Shown: positions 24,088-34,400, counted from the stretch's first letter. The stretch is DNA of 64,000 nt from PALSA-505 sp036501145 (GCA_036501145.1 DASYAV010000168.1:17042-81041), one strand, 5' to 3'. Numbers and translations: made by a program. The notes: generated from the sequence alone by a model not told the origin.

Positions 24088-25949
24088 CCAGACGGCCGGC
24101 CACGGTGGCCGAGCACATCGTGATGCTGCTGGCCGGCTACGGGGTGGACCGCGTGTTCCTCAACCCGGGCACCGACACCGCCCCGCTGCAGGAGGCGTTC
24201 GCCGCGCTGCGCGAGGACGGCTGCCCGGTGCCCGCGATCGTGCTGTGCCCGCACGAGAGCGTCGCGCTGGCCGCCGCGCACGGCTACTGGAAGGTGACCG
24301 GCAGACCGCAGTGCGTCATGGTGCACGTGGACGTGGGCACGATGAACCTGGGCGCGATGATCCACGACGTGTTCCGCGACCGGGCCGGCGTGCTGGTGCT
24401 GGCCGGGCGGGCGCCCTACAGCGTGGACCCGGCCGTGCCGGGCAGCAGGAACCGGCCGCTGCAGTGGCAGCAGGACGTGCCCGATCAGCTCGGCATCCTG
24501 CGCGGCTACGCCAAGCTGGCCCTGGAGATCGCCCGCCCGGACGTGACCGGCCGGGCGGTGGGCCGGGCGCTGCAGATCGCCGCGTCCCCGCCGCAGGGCA
24601 TCAGCTACCTGACCGTGGCGCGGGACGTGCTGATGGAGCCGGCGCAGCCCGGGCCGGAGGAGACCGGGCTGACCGGAGCCGGCCCGGGCGGGACCGCGCC
24701 GGGTGGGGCAGGGCCGGACGGGCCCGCCGCCGGCCGCCGGTTCACCCCGGCCTGCCCGGCCGCCATCGCGCCCGGCCAGCTGGCCGCGATCGCGCGCTTG
24801 CTCGCCGCGGCCAGCCACCCGGTGATCGTGACCTCCCGGGCGGGCCGGGACCCCGCCGCGGCCGGGCAGCTGGCCCGGCTGGCCGAACTGCTCGGCGCCC
24901 CGGTCGGCGGGATACCGGAAACCGTGTGCATCCCGTGGGACCATCCGCTCTGCGTGCGGTCCCAGCCCGCGCTGGCCGGACTGCTCGGCGCCGCGGACGC
25001 GGTGCTGGTCCTCGGCTGCGAGGTGCCCTGGCTGCCGGCGCAGGTCACCCTGCCCGCCGCAGCGCAGGTGGTGCACGTCGACACCGACCCGGTCAAGGCG
25101 GACATGCCATTGTGGTCCTTCCCGGCCGACCTGGTGGTGCCGGCAGACCCGCGGGTCGCGATCGGCCAGCTGCACGCCGAACTGGAGCGGCTGGCGCCCG
25201 GCCGGCCGGGACGGCCGACCGCCTGGGCGGACCGGGCGGCCCGGCTGTCGGCATGGCTGAAGGAGCGGGCCCCGGACCGGCCGGGGCCGCGGGCCGGCGG
25301 TCAGCCGGTGCGGGCCGCCGACGTGATCGTGGCGCTGGACGATCACCTCAGCCCCGCTGACGTGGTGGTCGAGGAGGCGGTCACCAACGCGCCGCTGGTG
25401 CACCGGCTGCTCAGCAGGCCCGAGCCGGGCACCTTCCACTCAGCGGGCGGCCCTGGCCTGGGCTGGGGCCTCGGCGGCGCGATCGGGGTGAAGCTCGCCG
25501 CGCCGGAACGGCGCGTCGTGGCGGTGGTCGGGGACGGCAGCTTCATGTTCGCGGTGCCGGCCGCCGCGCTGGCCACCGCAGTCGAGGCCGCGGCGCCGAT
25601 CGTGGCCGTGGTGCTGGACAACGGCGGGTACCACGCCGCCGAGCGCCCGGTGCTCGAACTGTTCCCCGGCGGCGCCGCGGCGCGCGGCGGCGCGGTCCCC
25701 GGCACCCGGCTGGCCCGGCCGCCGGACGTCGCCGCGCTGGCCCGCGCCTGTGGCGCGCACGGCGTCACGGTGACCACCGCCGGCCAGCTCGCGCCCGCGC
25801 TGGCCGGGGCGCTGGCCGCCGCCGACGCCGGCACACCCGCGGTCGTGCACGTGATCATCGAGCGGGACGGGCCCGCCGCAGCGCCCGCACCACCAGCAGC
25901 ACCGGCACCAGAGCCGGCGCCAGCGGATACGGAGGAGTCCCATGGCTGA
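24084..25949 (+). CDS. Thiamine-diphosphate-dependent enzyme (acetolactate synthase-like)
   Basis: The 621-residue protein has the three-domain POX/ALS layout. The N-terminal PYR domain carries the catalytic Glu in CPHESVALAAAHGYW. The C-terminal PP domain carries the ThDP motif VVGDGSFMF...VVLDNGGY. It acts on 2-oxo acids by decarboxylation, carboligation or C-C cleavage. The GTG at 24084 overlaps the preceding stop. A Gly/Pro-rich insert near residue 195-225 and an Ala/Pro-rich C-terminal tail are unusual. A role on an oxo-acid from ring cleavage, or benzoylformate-type decarboxylation, would fit; the substrate is unknown. Confidence 0.82.
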   Translation: MTRRPATVAEHIVMLLAGYGVDRVFLNPGTDTAPLQEAFAALREDGCPVPAIVLCPHESVALAAAHGYWKVTGRPQCVMVHVDVGTMNLGAMIHDVFRDRAGVLVLAGRAPYSVDPAVPGSRNRPLQWQQDVPDQLGILRGYAKLALEIARPDVTGRAVGRALQIAASPPQGISYLTVARDVLMEPAQPGPEETGLTGAGPGGTAPGGAGPDGPAAGRRFTPACPAAIAPGQLAAIARLLAAASHPVIVTSRAGRDPAAAGQLARLAELLGAPVGGIPETVCIPWDHPLCVRSQPALAGLLGAADAVLVLGCEVPWLPAQVTLPAAAQVVHVDTDPVKADMPLWSFPADLVVPADPRVAIGQLHAELERLAPGRPGRPTAWADRAARLSAWLKERAPDRPGPRAGGQPVRAADVIVALDDHLSPADVVVEEAVTNAPLVHRLLSRPEPGTFHSAGGPGLGWGLGGAIGVKLAAPERRVVAVVGDGSFMFAVPAAALATAVEAAAPIVAVVLDNGGYHAAERPVLELFPGGAAARGGAVPGTRLARPPDVAALARACGAHGVTVTTAGQLAPALAGALAAADAGTPAVVHVIIERDGPAAAPAPPAAPAPEPAPADTEESHG

Positions 25950-26727
25950 CGAGGAGCTCGACAGGCTGTTCCGGCTGGACGGCAAGGTGGCCCTGGTCAC
26001 CGGGGGCAGCGCGGGCATCGGCCGGGGCATCGCCGAACTGCTCGGCCGGGCCGGCGCGAAGGTGGTGGTCACCTCCCGGCGGGAGGAGGCGGTGGCCGAG
26101 GCGGCCAAGGCCCTGGCCGACGCCGGCATCGACGCGCTCGGCGCTGCCGCCGACGTCCGTGACGAAGCCTCGGTGGGCGCGCTGGTGGGCCAGGCCCGTG
26201 ACCGGTTCGGCGGGGTCGACGTGCTGGTCAACTCGGCCGGCGGCAGCTTCGGTGACTCGTTCGGCCGTGGCCCGGTGCTCAGCCTCAAGCCGGAGGACCT
26301 GCTCGAGTCCTACCGGCTGAACGTGGTGGGCACATTCATCGCCAGCAAGGCGGTGGCGCCGGTAATGACCGAACGCGGCGGCGGGTCGGTGGTGAACATC
26401 AGCTCGGTGGCCGCCTACTCGGCCGCCCGTGGCATGGCCGCCTACGGGGCGACGAAGGCCGCGCTGAACAGCCTGACCCGGTCCATGGCCCGGGAGCTGG
26501 CCCCCGGCATCCGGGTCAACGCGGTGGCACCCGGGCACATCGACACCCCGCGCACCAGCGCGCGGCGGGACGCGGCCAAGCGGGCCCGCCAGCTCGCCGA
26601 GACGCCGATGGCCAGGTACGGCACCCCGGCCGACGTGGCCGGCGCGGTGCTGTACCTGGCCTCGGCCGCGTCCTGCTGGGTCACCGGCGAGGTGATCGTG
26701 GTGTCCGGCGGCATGACCGGCGACTGA
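25942..26727 (+). CDS. Classical short-chain dehydrogenase/reductase
   Basis: This 261-residue SDR has an intact set: TGGSAGIG cofactor motif, NSAG, catalytic Ser in NISSVAAYS and YGATK. It looks like 3-oxoacyl-reductase/gluconate-dehydrogenase-type enzymes that use NAD(P). The start overlaps the ThDP-enzyme stop by 8 bp behind ACGGAGGAG. It is the last gene of the long plus-strand array; no clear hairpin follows. It could be the dihydrodiol dehydrogenase of the oxygenase route, though the other SDRs are also candidates. Confidence 0.88.
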   Translation: MADEELDRLFRLDGKVALVTGGSAGIGRGIAELLGRAGAKVVVTSRREEAVAEAAKALADAGIDALGAAADVRDEASVGALVGQARDRFGGVDVLVNSAGGSFGDSFGRGPVLSLKPEDLLESYRLNVVGTFIASKAVAPVMTERGGGSVVNISSVAAYSAARGMAAYGATKAALNSLTRSMARELAPGIRVNAVAPGHIDTPRTSARRDAAKRARQLAETPMARYGTPADVAGAVLYLASAASCWVTGEVIVVSGGMTGD

Positions 26728-26956
26728 GCTTTCTGAGCACGGTCTTCGCCTGCAACCAGCCCACGACGTACACGCTCGGCGCGACTCGTCCGGCGGGGAG
26801 CTGGGCTTCACCGGACCGCACGCCGCCACCGACGCGATCGCCCGGCTCGCGGCCATCCGCTGGCCCGGGCGCTGCGGGTGGACAAGCTGGCCCTGGCCGC
26901 CCCGGAGACGCCCGCCCAAAATTGTTGGACGGATCCCGGGGGCACGGGAATAATTT
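26728..26956. other. Intergenic stretch with possible decayed coding remnant
   Basis: The 313 bases between the SDR and the MarR gene hold no intact gene. Translation in two frames joined by one shift gives HAATDAIARLAAI and LARALRVDKLALAAPE, which reads like degraded coding sequence. The family was not recognised. The last 90 bases become AT-rich and form the MarR promoter. Confidence 0.3.
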
Positions 26957-26974
26957 TAATGAGGTACCTCATTA
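26957..26974. promoter_or_regulatory. 18-bp perfect palindrome, probable MarR operator
   Basis: TAATGAGGTACCTCATTA is perfectly self-complementary. A weaker half-like copy (GATGAGGCAGGTCAC) follows at about 27006. Upstream, TTGGAC (26925-26930) and an AT-rich ATAATTTTAAT (26950-26960) can serve as -35 and -10. The site lies 67 bp before the MarR ATG and fits autorepression by the MarR protein. Confidence 0.65.
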
Positions 26975-27040
26975 TGACATGCGTCAACGTGAGGCCCGTC
27001 ATGATGAGGCAGGTCACCACAGCAGGTCTGAGAGGTAATC

Positions 27041-27508
27041 ATGATCACGCCCGAGCAGGTAGGTGAGCGGTACCTCGCCGTCCACCACCGGATGTTCCGG
27101 GCCGTCAACGACGCGATGACCGGATGCGGCCTGTCCATGGCCCGCACCAAGGTGCTCATGCGGCTGAACGAGCAGGGCCCCACCCGGCAGAGCGTGCTGG
27201 CAGCCGATTTTGGGCTGTCCCCGCACTCCATCACCGACATCGTCGACGCCCTGGAGCGCAACGGACAGGCCGAGCGCCGGCCGGATCCCACCGACCGCCG
27301 GGCCAAGCTCGTGGCCATCACCGAGGCGGGCGAGGAATGCCTGGTCGCGGCGCACGCCACGCGCGAGCGGCTGCTCAAGCAGATCTTCGGTGCCCTGAGC
27401 CAAGAAGACCGGGCGACGTTCCTCCGCCTGCTCGACGTCCTCGACGAAGCTGCCCAGCCGCTGCCTGCCCCGTCCGCCCCGTCCGGAGCAACAGTGGCGC
27501 AGGCATGA
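27041..27508 (+). CDS. MarR-family transcriptional regulator
   Basis: A 155-residue winged-helix protein with the typical MarR order: recognition region VLAADFGLSPHSITDIVDALERNGQAERRPDPTDRRAKLVAITEAGEE, including the wing DPTDRRAKLV. These dimeric repressors sense small phenolic or lipophilic ligands. It is followed 66 bp downstream by a 14-helix drug exporter, so the pair is a classic ligand-released efflux unit. The perfect palindrome at 26957 is the likely binding site. Confidence 0.92.
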   Translation: MITPEQVGERYLAVHHRMFRAVNDAMTGCGLSMARTKVLMRLNEQGPTRQSVLAADFGLSPHSITDIVDALERNGQAERRPDPTDRRAKLVAITEAGEECLVAAHATRERLLKQIFGALSQEDRATFLRLLDVLDEAAQPLPAPSAPSGATVAQA

Positions 27509-27574
27509 TCGCCAAGCCCGCGTGACCATCGCTGCTCACGCCCGTCCGCTTCCTACCAGGGGGTATAGCTCGCT

Positions 27575-29140
27575 ATGTCTTCCGCAACATCTGCCGTAGA
27601 CGGCCAGCGCCGGGCGGCCAGCGACCATCGCTGGCTCGTCCTGGTGATCGTGGCCATCGCCCAGCTCATGGTGGTCCTCGACGCCACCGTCGTGAACATC
27701 GCCCTCCCCTCGGCCCAGCACTCGCTGGGCTTCCCGAACAGCGACCGGCAGTGGGTCATAACCGCCTACGCCCTGGCGTTCGGCAGCCTGCTGCTGCTCG
27801 GCGGCCGGCTCGGCGACATGTTCAGCCGCAAGCGGGTCTTCATCACCGGCCTGACCGGGTTCGCCCTCTCCTCCGCACTGGGCGGGGCCGCGGTGTCCTT
27901 CCCCATGCTGGTCGCCGCCCGCACTCTGCAGGGCGCGTTCGGCGCCATCCTCGCGCCCGCCGCGCTCGGCACCCTGGTAAGCACGTTCCGCGACCCGCGT
28001 GAGCGCGGACGCGCGTTCGGTGTCTTCGGGTCGGTCGCGGTCAGCGGCGGCGCCGTGGGCCTGATCCTCGGCGGCGTGCTCACCCAGTACTTCTCCTGGC
28101 GCTGGACCCTGTACGTGAACCTGGTCTTCGCCGCGCTCGCGGCGGCCGGCGCCTTGGTCTACATGCAAAGCAACCGGCCCGTGAGCCGTCCGCGGCTGGA
28201 CTGGGCCGGCACCCTGCTCGCCGCGGCCGGGCTGTTCCTGATCGTCTTCGGGTTCTCGCATGCCGAGCAGGCGGGCTGGGCCGCGGCCCTGACCATCGGC
28301 TCGCTGGCCGCGGGGGTGGCCCTGCTGGCGACGTTCGCGTTCGCCGAGCGGCGGGTCAGCCACCCGCTGCTGCCGCTGCGGGTGATCATGGACCGGACCC
28401 GGGCCGGCTCTTACGTCTCGGTCGGGCTCACCGGGATCTCGGTCTTCGGCGTGTTCCTGTTCCTCACCTACTACCTCCAGCTGGTCAAGGGCTACAGCCC
28501 GATGACCAGCGGGCTGGCCTTCCTGCCGATGATCGCCGGCATCGTGCTCGCCTCGAACACCTCCAGCATCGTGCTGCTGCCGCGGGTCGGGCCGCGGGCC
28601 CTGATCACCACCGGCATGGTGCTGGCCGGCGGCGCGATGCTCTACCTGAGCCAGCTCACCGCGGCGTCCAGCTACGCGGGGAGTGTCCTGCCCGCCCTGC
28701 CCATCCTGGGCCTGGGCTTCGGGATGATCTTCTCCCCGGCCATCAACACCGCCACCGCGGGCGTCGCCCGCCAGGACTCGGGCGTGGCCTCGGCACTGGT
28801 CAACACCATGCAGCAGGTGGGCGGCTCGATCGGGACCGCAGCCCTGAGCACGGTCGCGCTCACCGCGACGGCCAGCTACCTGACCGCCCACCACGCCGGC
28901 CCGCTGGCGCCCGTGGTGGCCTCGGTGCACGGCTACACCGTGGCGTTCACGGCCTCAGCGGCGCTGCTCGGCGCGGGCGCGCTGCTTGCGGTCACGCTGC
29001 TGCCGTCGCGGCGCCAGCTCGAGCAGCTCCGCAGCGCGGCCCCGACCGAGAGCGCCGCCCCGGCGGTCAGCGCGATCCCCGCAGACGCCCGGGAACTCGC
29101 GGCCGACGCCGAAGTCAGCGCCGACGCCGAACCCAGCTGA
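27575..29140 (+). CDS. MFS multidrug efflux transporter (DHA2, EmrB/QacA type)
   Basis: The 521-residue product shows the DHA2 pattern with 14 hydrophobic segments. It has the N-terminal VVLDATVVNIALPSAQ motif (motif D1) and GGRLGDMFSRKRVF (motif A). It pumps lipophilic or aromatic compounds out in exchange for protons. The tail after the last helix is a repetitive Ala/Glu/Asp run. The gene ends just before a strong inverted repeat at 29167. Together with the MarR gene it may protect against toxic aromatic intermediates, which is inference. Confidence 0.92.
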   Translation: MSSATSAVDGQRRAASDHRWLVLVIVAIAQLMVVLDATVVNIALPSAQHSLGFPNSDRQWVITAYALAFGSLLLLGGRLGDMFSRKRVFITGLTGFALSSALGGAAVSFPMLVAARTLQGAFGAILAPAALGTLVSTFRDPRERGRAFGVFGSVAVSGGAVGLILGGVLTQYFSWRWTLYVNLVFAALAAAGALVYMQSNRPVSRPRLDWAGTLLAAAGLFLIVFGFSHAEQAGWAAALTIGSLAAGVALLATFAFAERRVSHPLLPLRVIMDRTRAGSYVSVGLTGISVFGVFLFLTYYLQLVKGYSPMTSGLAFLPMIAGIVLASNTSSIVLLPRVGPRALITTGMVLAGGAMLYLSQLTAASSYAGSVLPALPILGLGFGMIFSPAINTATAGVARQDSGVASALVNTMQQVGGSIGTAALSTVALTATASYLTAHHAGPLAPVVASVHGYTVAFTASAALLGAGALLAVTLLPSRRQLEQLRSAAPTESAAPAVSAIPADARELAADAEVSADAEPS

Positions 29141-29166
29141 CGGCCAGCACCCGCCGAACGCAAGCC

Positions 29167-29204
29167 CCGCTACCAGTGACCGGCAGGCCGGTCACTGGTA
29201 GCGG
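29167..29204. terminator. 18-bp inverted repeat after the MFS gene
   Basis: The sequence CCGCTACCAGTGACCGGC is followed after AG by its exact complement, giving a perfect 18-bp stem centred at 29185. It lies 26 bp after the transporter stop. There is no T-run on either side, as is common for actinobacterial terminators, and it could work in both directions. Confidence 0.7.
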
Positions 29205-29488
29205 TCGTAAAACGGGAACGTCGTGGTGTCCGGCCACAATCACAGCGGGCCGGTCAACAGCTCATCCGGGCCGTTCGGATCCTCGGGGAAGAAGGAGGCG
29301 CGCAGAAAATCCCGATCAGCGTCAGGGTTACCTCGTGGAGGAGGCGGCCCCGATCCGTGCTCGCCGTTATCCCAGGGCGACTAGCTGTGATAGTCGTCTG
29401 TCGAAGGCCTCCCATTTGAGCCATGCCCCGCCATTGAGATGCCATCCGCAGATACGGCACTCAGACGTGTCCGTAGCGCCCAGCACCT
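29205..29488. other. Non-coding stretch with gene debris
   Basis: No intact gene is visible between the MFS terminator and the recombinase fragment. A minus-strand frame shows SECRICGWHLNGGAWLKWEAFDRRLSQL (about 29378-29462), which looks like real protein sequence but has no start and no recognised family. Base composition is lower in GC than in the flanking genes. The stretch fits a degraded insertion. Confidence 0.3.
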
Positions 29489-29680
29489 CGCTTCCGGGAA
29501 CGCGAGGAGCTCGTCGGGGGGTTTGTAGCGGCCCGGGATGCTGGCGGGCTGCGTGCGCCGATCGAGGGCTTGCTGCTTGAGTGCCATGTCGGCTTGCAGG
29601 TAGATCTGCGTGGTGGCGACCGATTCGCAGCCATGCCACAAGGCGATGATGGTGATGTCGTTCCCGGCGTGCAGCAAAGA
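29489..29680 (-). pseudogene. Tyrosine recombinase/integrase fragment (C-terminal part)
   Basis: The frame reads LLHAGNDITIIALWHGCESVATTQIYLQADMALKQQALDR...GRYKPPDELLAF. This matches the C-terminal catalytic end of transposon-type tyrosine recombinases, including the His/Trp box and the active-site Tyr in TTQIYLQAD. Everything upstream of LLHAGND, where the Arg and other catalytic residues should be, is missing; the preceding sequence (VVLECVIQKS) is unrelated. It is therefore a remnant of a mobile element. Confidence 0.7.
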
Positions 29681-29691
29681 CTTTTGAATAA

Positions 29692-29814
29692 CACACTCCA
29701 GGACGACAACGCACCGAGCGGGACTTCTCCGGCAAGATTGGCGCGTACGAGAACGGCAGTGGCAGCGGTGCCATCAGCGTGACGTGGACCAATGTCCACT
29801 TCTGGTACAAGTAG
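29692..29814 (+). pseudogene. C-terminal remnant of an unidentified, possibly secreted protein
   Basis: The frame from 29692 to the TAG at 29812 encodes TERDFSGKIGAYENGSGSGAISVTWTNVHFWYK in part, a beta-rich, Gly/Ser/aromatic-rich tail of the sort seen at the ends of secreted or carbohydrate-binding proteins. There is no start codon and a stop lies just upstream. It is judged to be a leftover fragment next to the recombinase remnant. The parent family was not recognised. Confidence 0.35.
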
Positions 29815-29847
29815 CCGAACCGGAAGCCGGTGTTGCTGCAGCCCGCG

Positions 29848-31206
29848 CTACACCGAGCCGGTCACCTGGGCGAGCGAGAGCGGTGTGAGTACTCGGTCAT
29901 CGACGTCGTTCAGGGCGCTCCGGACGGCGCCGAGCGCGACGGCCGTGTCGCCCAGCGCGGACAGCGCGAGCCGCGGCGGCACCAATGTGCGCAGGCGCAG
30001 GTGCCGCTCGACGGCGGCCAGCAGCCGTTCGCCTGCCCGCGACAGCCCGCCCCCGATTACGACCAAGTCGGGATCCAGGATGAGGTGCACGGCGGCCAGC
30101 CCGCGCGCCAGCCGGGCGCAGATCGTGTCGATGATCGTCTCCGCGAGCGCGCTGCCTGCGGCCGCGGCATCGAACAGTGCCGCCGCGTCGTCGTGCGTGC
30201 GCGCGGCCCTCATCAGCTCGAGCAGATCCACGTCGCCGTGCCGGGTGGCCTCCGTGATCGCCAGGTCGATGATCGCCGCTGCCCCCACCTGCCGCTCAAA
30301 CGGCCCCATCGTGGTCATCCCCGCCGCGCCGCCGTCGCCGGCGCGGCCGCCGTCCACCGCACCCGCGGCGTCCCCGGCGTCTTCGTCTGTCCGCTCGGGT
30401 TCGGCGGCCAGGTCGAGGAAGCCGAGCTCGCCGGCGGCGGCCGCCGCGCCGGCGTGAAGCCGCCCGTCGATCATGATCCCGGTGCCGACCCGTGCACCCC
30501 AATGGAGAAACACCAGCGTGCCGACGGACTTGGCGCCGCCGCGCCAGGGCTCGGCGAGCACGGCCAGGTTGACGTCGTTATGCAGCGTAACGGGGCAGGC
30601 CAGGCGCTCGCGCAACGTCGCGGCGATCGGGATCTGTGTCCAGCCGGGAATGCTCGGTGCGAGCGTCACCGCGCCGGTCTCCGGGTCGACGAGACCTGGC
30701 GTGCCGACGGCGGCGGACATCAGGGTGCCCGCGGGCACACGCGCAGCTACCTCGGAGGTTACGGCGAGGATCGCCGCCAGCACGGCTCCGCCGTGGTCCA
30801 GTCCGCTGGCATCGAACCGACGCTCTGCGAGAACCGCCCCGGCCAGGTCGGCCACCATCGCAAGGATCTTGTGCGGGCCGACGTCGAGGCCGAGCACATG
30901 ACCGGCCTCGGCCCGGAAACGCAGCAGCGCCGCCGGCCGGCCTAGCCGACTCCGGTGCGCCGGCACGCCGTCCGCGTCGGGCGCCCGCGCTTCGGTACCG
31001 CTGTCATCGCCGGCGTTCGCATCGGTCACCCATCCGTCCCCGCGCAGTGCCTCAACCGCACGCGTCACCGCCGGGCGCGACAAGTCGGTGATCTCCATGA
31101 GATCCGCGATCCGCAACGGGCCGTCGGTACGCAGCGCGGTCAGCACGGCAGCCGCGTTGATCCGGCGGAGCACGTGCGGGCCGCTTCCCGCGGTCACCGA
31201 CCCCAT
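29848..31206 (-). CDS. ROK-family transcriptional repressor
   Basis: The N-terminus is a winged helix (INAAAVLTALRTDGPLRIADLMEITDLSRPAVTRAVEALRGDGWV), followed by a ROK sugar-kinase-like domain (VLGLDVGPHKILAMVADL; AAVGTPGLVDPETG; VVIGGGLSRAG). The zinc motif CxCGxxGC of kinases is missing; the region holds an acidic Gly/Asp-rich insert instead. It is divergent from the GH89 glycosidase, so it most likely represses that gene until an amino sugar binds. It is slightly long at 452 residues because of the insert. Confidence 0.88.
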   Translation of the reverse strand: MGSVTAGSGPHVLRRINAAAVLTALRTDGPLRIADLMEITDLSRPAVTRAVEALRGDGWVTDANAGDDSGTEARAPDADGVPAHRSRLGRPAALLRFRAEAGHVLGLDVGPHKILAMVADLAGAVLAERRFDASGLDHGGAVLAAILAVTSEVAARVPAGTLMSAAVGTPGLVDPETGAVTLAPSIPGWTQIPIAATLRERLACPVTLHNDVNLAVLAEPWRGGAKSVGTLVFLHWGARVGTGIMIDGRLHAGAAAAAGELGFLDLAAEPERTDEDAGDAAGAVDGGRAGDGGAAGMTTMGPFERQVGAAAIIDLAITEATRHGDVDLLELMRAARTHDDAAALFDAAAAGSALAETIIDTICARLARGLAAVHLILDPDLVVIGGGLSRAGERLLAAVERHLRLRTLVPPRLALSALGDTAVALGAVRSALNDVDDRVLTPLSLAQVTGSV

Positions 31207-31219
31207 CCAGGATCACCCC

Positions 31220-31267
31220 TTGACAGACCATGCGCGGCGATAGATAGTTACGAACTGTACGTTACTA
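31220..31267. promoter_or_regulatory. Divergent promoter/operator between ROK repressor and GH89 gene
   Basis: TTGACA at 31220-31225 with GATAGT 17 bp downstream forms a plausible plus-strand promoter. Overlapping its -10 is an imperfect 23-bp palindrome at 31245-31267 with arms TAGT-ACG and CGT-ACTA. The site would let the ROK protein control both itself and the glycosidase. About 157 bp of untranslated leader would precede the glycosidase start. Confidence 0.5.
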
Positions 31268-31424
31268 AATCCGGCAGGATCCCAGCCAACCCCGCCGACC
31301 CGCCGTTCCGCGCTTCCGGCTGCCGTTTCCGACGAGCATACAGACGCCATCGTCAAGCGCCCAATATGTGACCGACACGTCAAGATCACTGTTCTGGTGC
31401 GTTTCGATGAAAGGAGCATCAGCA

Positions 31425-34400
31425 GTGACCGATTCGATGAGGCGTGTGCGTTCCGTGCTGGCAACGGTTGCTTGCTTCCTTGCCGCGGCGATCAGCCTGC
31501 CGGTGACTACGGCGCACGCGGCTACGGCCCTGCGGGCGGCGACGGCCGCGTGGGGGTGTGGCAGGTCGGTGGTCGATACGGGAGCGGAGACCGCGCTGCT
31601 GAGTCGCACGATCGGGGCGGCGGCGAGTCAGGTCTGCTTCCAGGTCAGTCCGGCCGCGGGTGGGGCAGACACGTTCACCATCTCCGGCTCGGCGGGGAGA
31701 ATCCTCATCCGCGCGTCGAGTCTGTCGGCGGCATCTGCGGGTGCGGGCTGGTACCTGAAGTACGTCGTGCACGCCGATGTGGGCCTGGGGAACTTCAATC
31801 CGAGGGTCCCCACTGTCCTGCCCGCGCCGCCCGGCACCATTACTCAGACGTCCAGCGCGAAAAACCGGTACGAAGGCAACGACACGCAGGACGGGTACAC
31901 CAATCCGTACATGAGCTGGGCCGAGTGGCAGAACATGCTGGACATGTACGCCCTGCACGGCATCAACGAGGTTTATGTGCTTCCTGGCACGGACGCGGTT
32001 TACGAAAAGGTGCTTCAGGACTTCGGGTACACAGCGGCTCAGGCCAGGGCGTGGATCCCGCTCCCCGCGACGCAGCCGTGGTGGGTGATGCAGAACCTCT
32101 CCAACGACACTGGGCCGATCTCGCAGTCGCTGCTGGACGCTCGGGCTGCCCTGGGCAGGGAGATCATCGAGCGGTGCAAGCAGCTGGGCATCACCCCGGT
32201 GATCCCGGGATATTTCGGCACCGTTCCCACCGACTTCGCCTCGGCAAACCCCACGGCCGACAACGGCAATCCGCCCCATGTCGTCGCGCAGGGGACATGG
32301 GCCGGCACCCAGCGGCCGTCCTGGCTGGACCCGACCGACCCGTTGTTCGCCAAGGTGGCTGCCGACTACTACAAGCAGGCCAACGCGCTGCTCGGCAGCA
32401 GCACTATGTACCGGATGAATCCACTGCAGGAGGGCGGGAACCTCGGCGGGATCAACGCGGGCGCCGCGGCGAGCGCCATCATGACCGCGCTGCAAACTAG
32501 CGAGCCCGGAGCCACCTGGATGCAGCTCGGCTGGGGAGCCAACCCGACGTCGGCCGAACTGGGCGGGCTGAGTCCGGCACAGCTGTCGCACCTGCTCATC
32601 GCGGACGGCACCTCGGACACCGGTTCCGCGATGCCGGACCGTGATGCGGCCTGGCCGAACACGAACTGGCTGTTCGGCACGATCCCGTTCGGCGGCGGGC
32701 AGACGGCGATGGGCGCCAACGGGCAGGCGTGGCTGGACCGCTATTTCAGCGAGCTGGCCAAGGCGGGCAGCCACATGACCGGCATCGCCTTCCAACCCGA
32801 AGGTGTCAACGACCAGGCCGCGTTCGAGTTGTTCGCCGAGATACCCTGGCACTCATCCGCGTTCAACCTCGACGAGTGGATGACGCAGTACGCACTTGGC
32901 CGGTACGGCACGGACCAGGCGGCCGCCGCCTGGTCAGCTATCGTCGGCGCGTACACCAGGCCGGTCACCTGCTGTGCGCAGGAATCTCCGCTCGGCGTGA
33001 TACCGTCCCTGAGCGACGCCACGACACCCAATTTCGACGTCCAGGCGTTCGCGACTGCGTTGCCGTTGCTCACCTCCGCGGCGAAGTCCGTGACCCAGAC
33101 CGCGGCATTTGATTACGACCTCGCCGATGTCGCCAACGAGGTCATCACGGACTGGGCCAACGCCGAGCTGCCGCAGATCAGCAACGCCTATCAGGCGAAG
33201 GCCCTGTCCACGTTCAACGCGCTGACCAAGACATGGCTGCAGGTGATGGGCCTCGATGACCGGGTGCTGGGCACGGTGCCGGCGTTCATGCTGGGTGGCT
33301 ACGTCGCGGATGCCCTCCACGCCAGGCATACGCGGGCTGAATCTGCCGTGCTCCGCTCGAACCTCCTCCATCTCTGGACTGTCTGGTTCAGCGATTCCGG
33401 GCCGTCCGCGGGGAACGGGAACCTTCAGGATTACGCGGCACACGTCCTCTCCGGGATGATCAACGGCTACTACAAGCCGAGCTGGCGGCTGTACTTCAAC
33501 TCGCTCAGCACCGCGCTCGCGAACAACACGTCGCCAGGTCCGATCGACTGGCTCGCCCTCGGCAACGAGTTCGCCTCGGCCTCGACATCGTTCCCCACCG
33601 TTCCGAAGGGGAACACGGTCGCGATCGCCGAGCAGATCACCAAGCTGCTGGCGATCTCCCCGATTGCCCCGCCGAAAATCACCGCCCCCGTCAACGGCTC
33701 CGCGCTGACAACGTCGCCTGCCGCCATTACGGGCACCGGGGCGGCCGGTGCTGCGGTCAAGGTAACTGATAACAACGCGCCAGTCTGCTCGGCGACTGTG
33801 GCGTCAGATGACAGCTGGGCCTGCGCGCCATCGACGGCGCTGTCTGCCGGCACGCACACGCTCTCCGCCGTCCAGTCCGACGCCGCGGGAGACACGTCCA
33901 ACGCCGCGACGGTGACGTTCGCCGTCGGAACCGCGCCGAGCCTGGTAGACAACTGGTCGTTCGACACCCAGGCGAACGGCGTCATCGCGGACACCGGCAG
34001 CGATCATTTCAACGGAACCATCACGGGCACGACGACGCTGGTCCCTGGCAAGGTTGGCAACGCGGCGAAATTCGACGGCACGGTTTCGCCGATAACCACA
34101 TCCGCGCCGAACCTTCCGACGCCATGGGCGGTCGGTGCCTGGGTGGACCCGAGTGCGACATCCAACAGCGCGAACCTCATCGACGGCCAGCGCGTCCAGG
34201 GCAACAGCTCCCTAAAAATCCAGCAGAACGGCACATCGGGATTGGTCGGGGCAACGTCCTTCTACGTCGAAGACTATTCGGTCGACTACACGGCACCACT
34301 GAATACCTGGACTTACCTCACCTACGTCGATGACGGCAGCCAGATCACGGTGTACGCCAACGGCAAGGCGGTCGGCACGATCCCGGCGAGCTTCCCGCTC

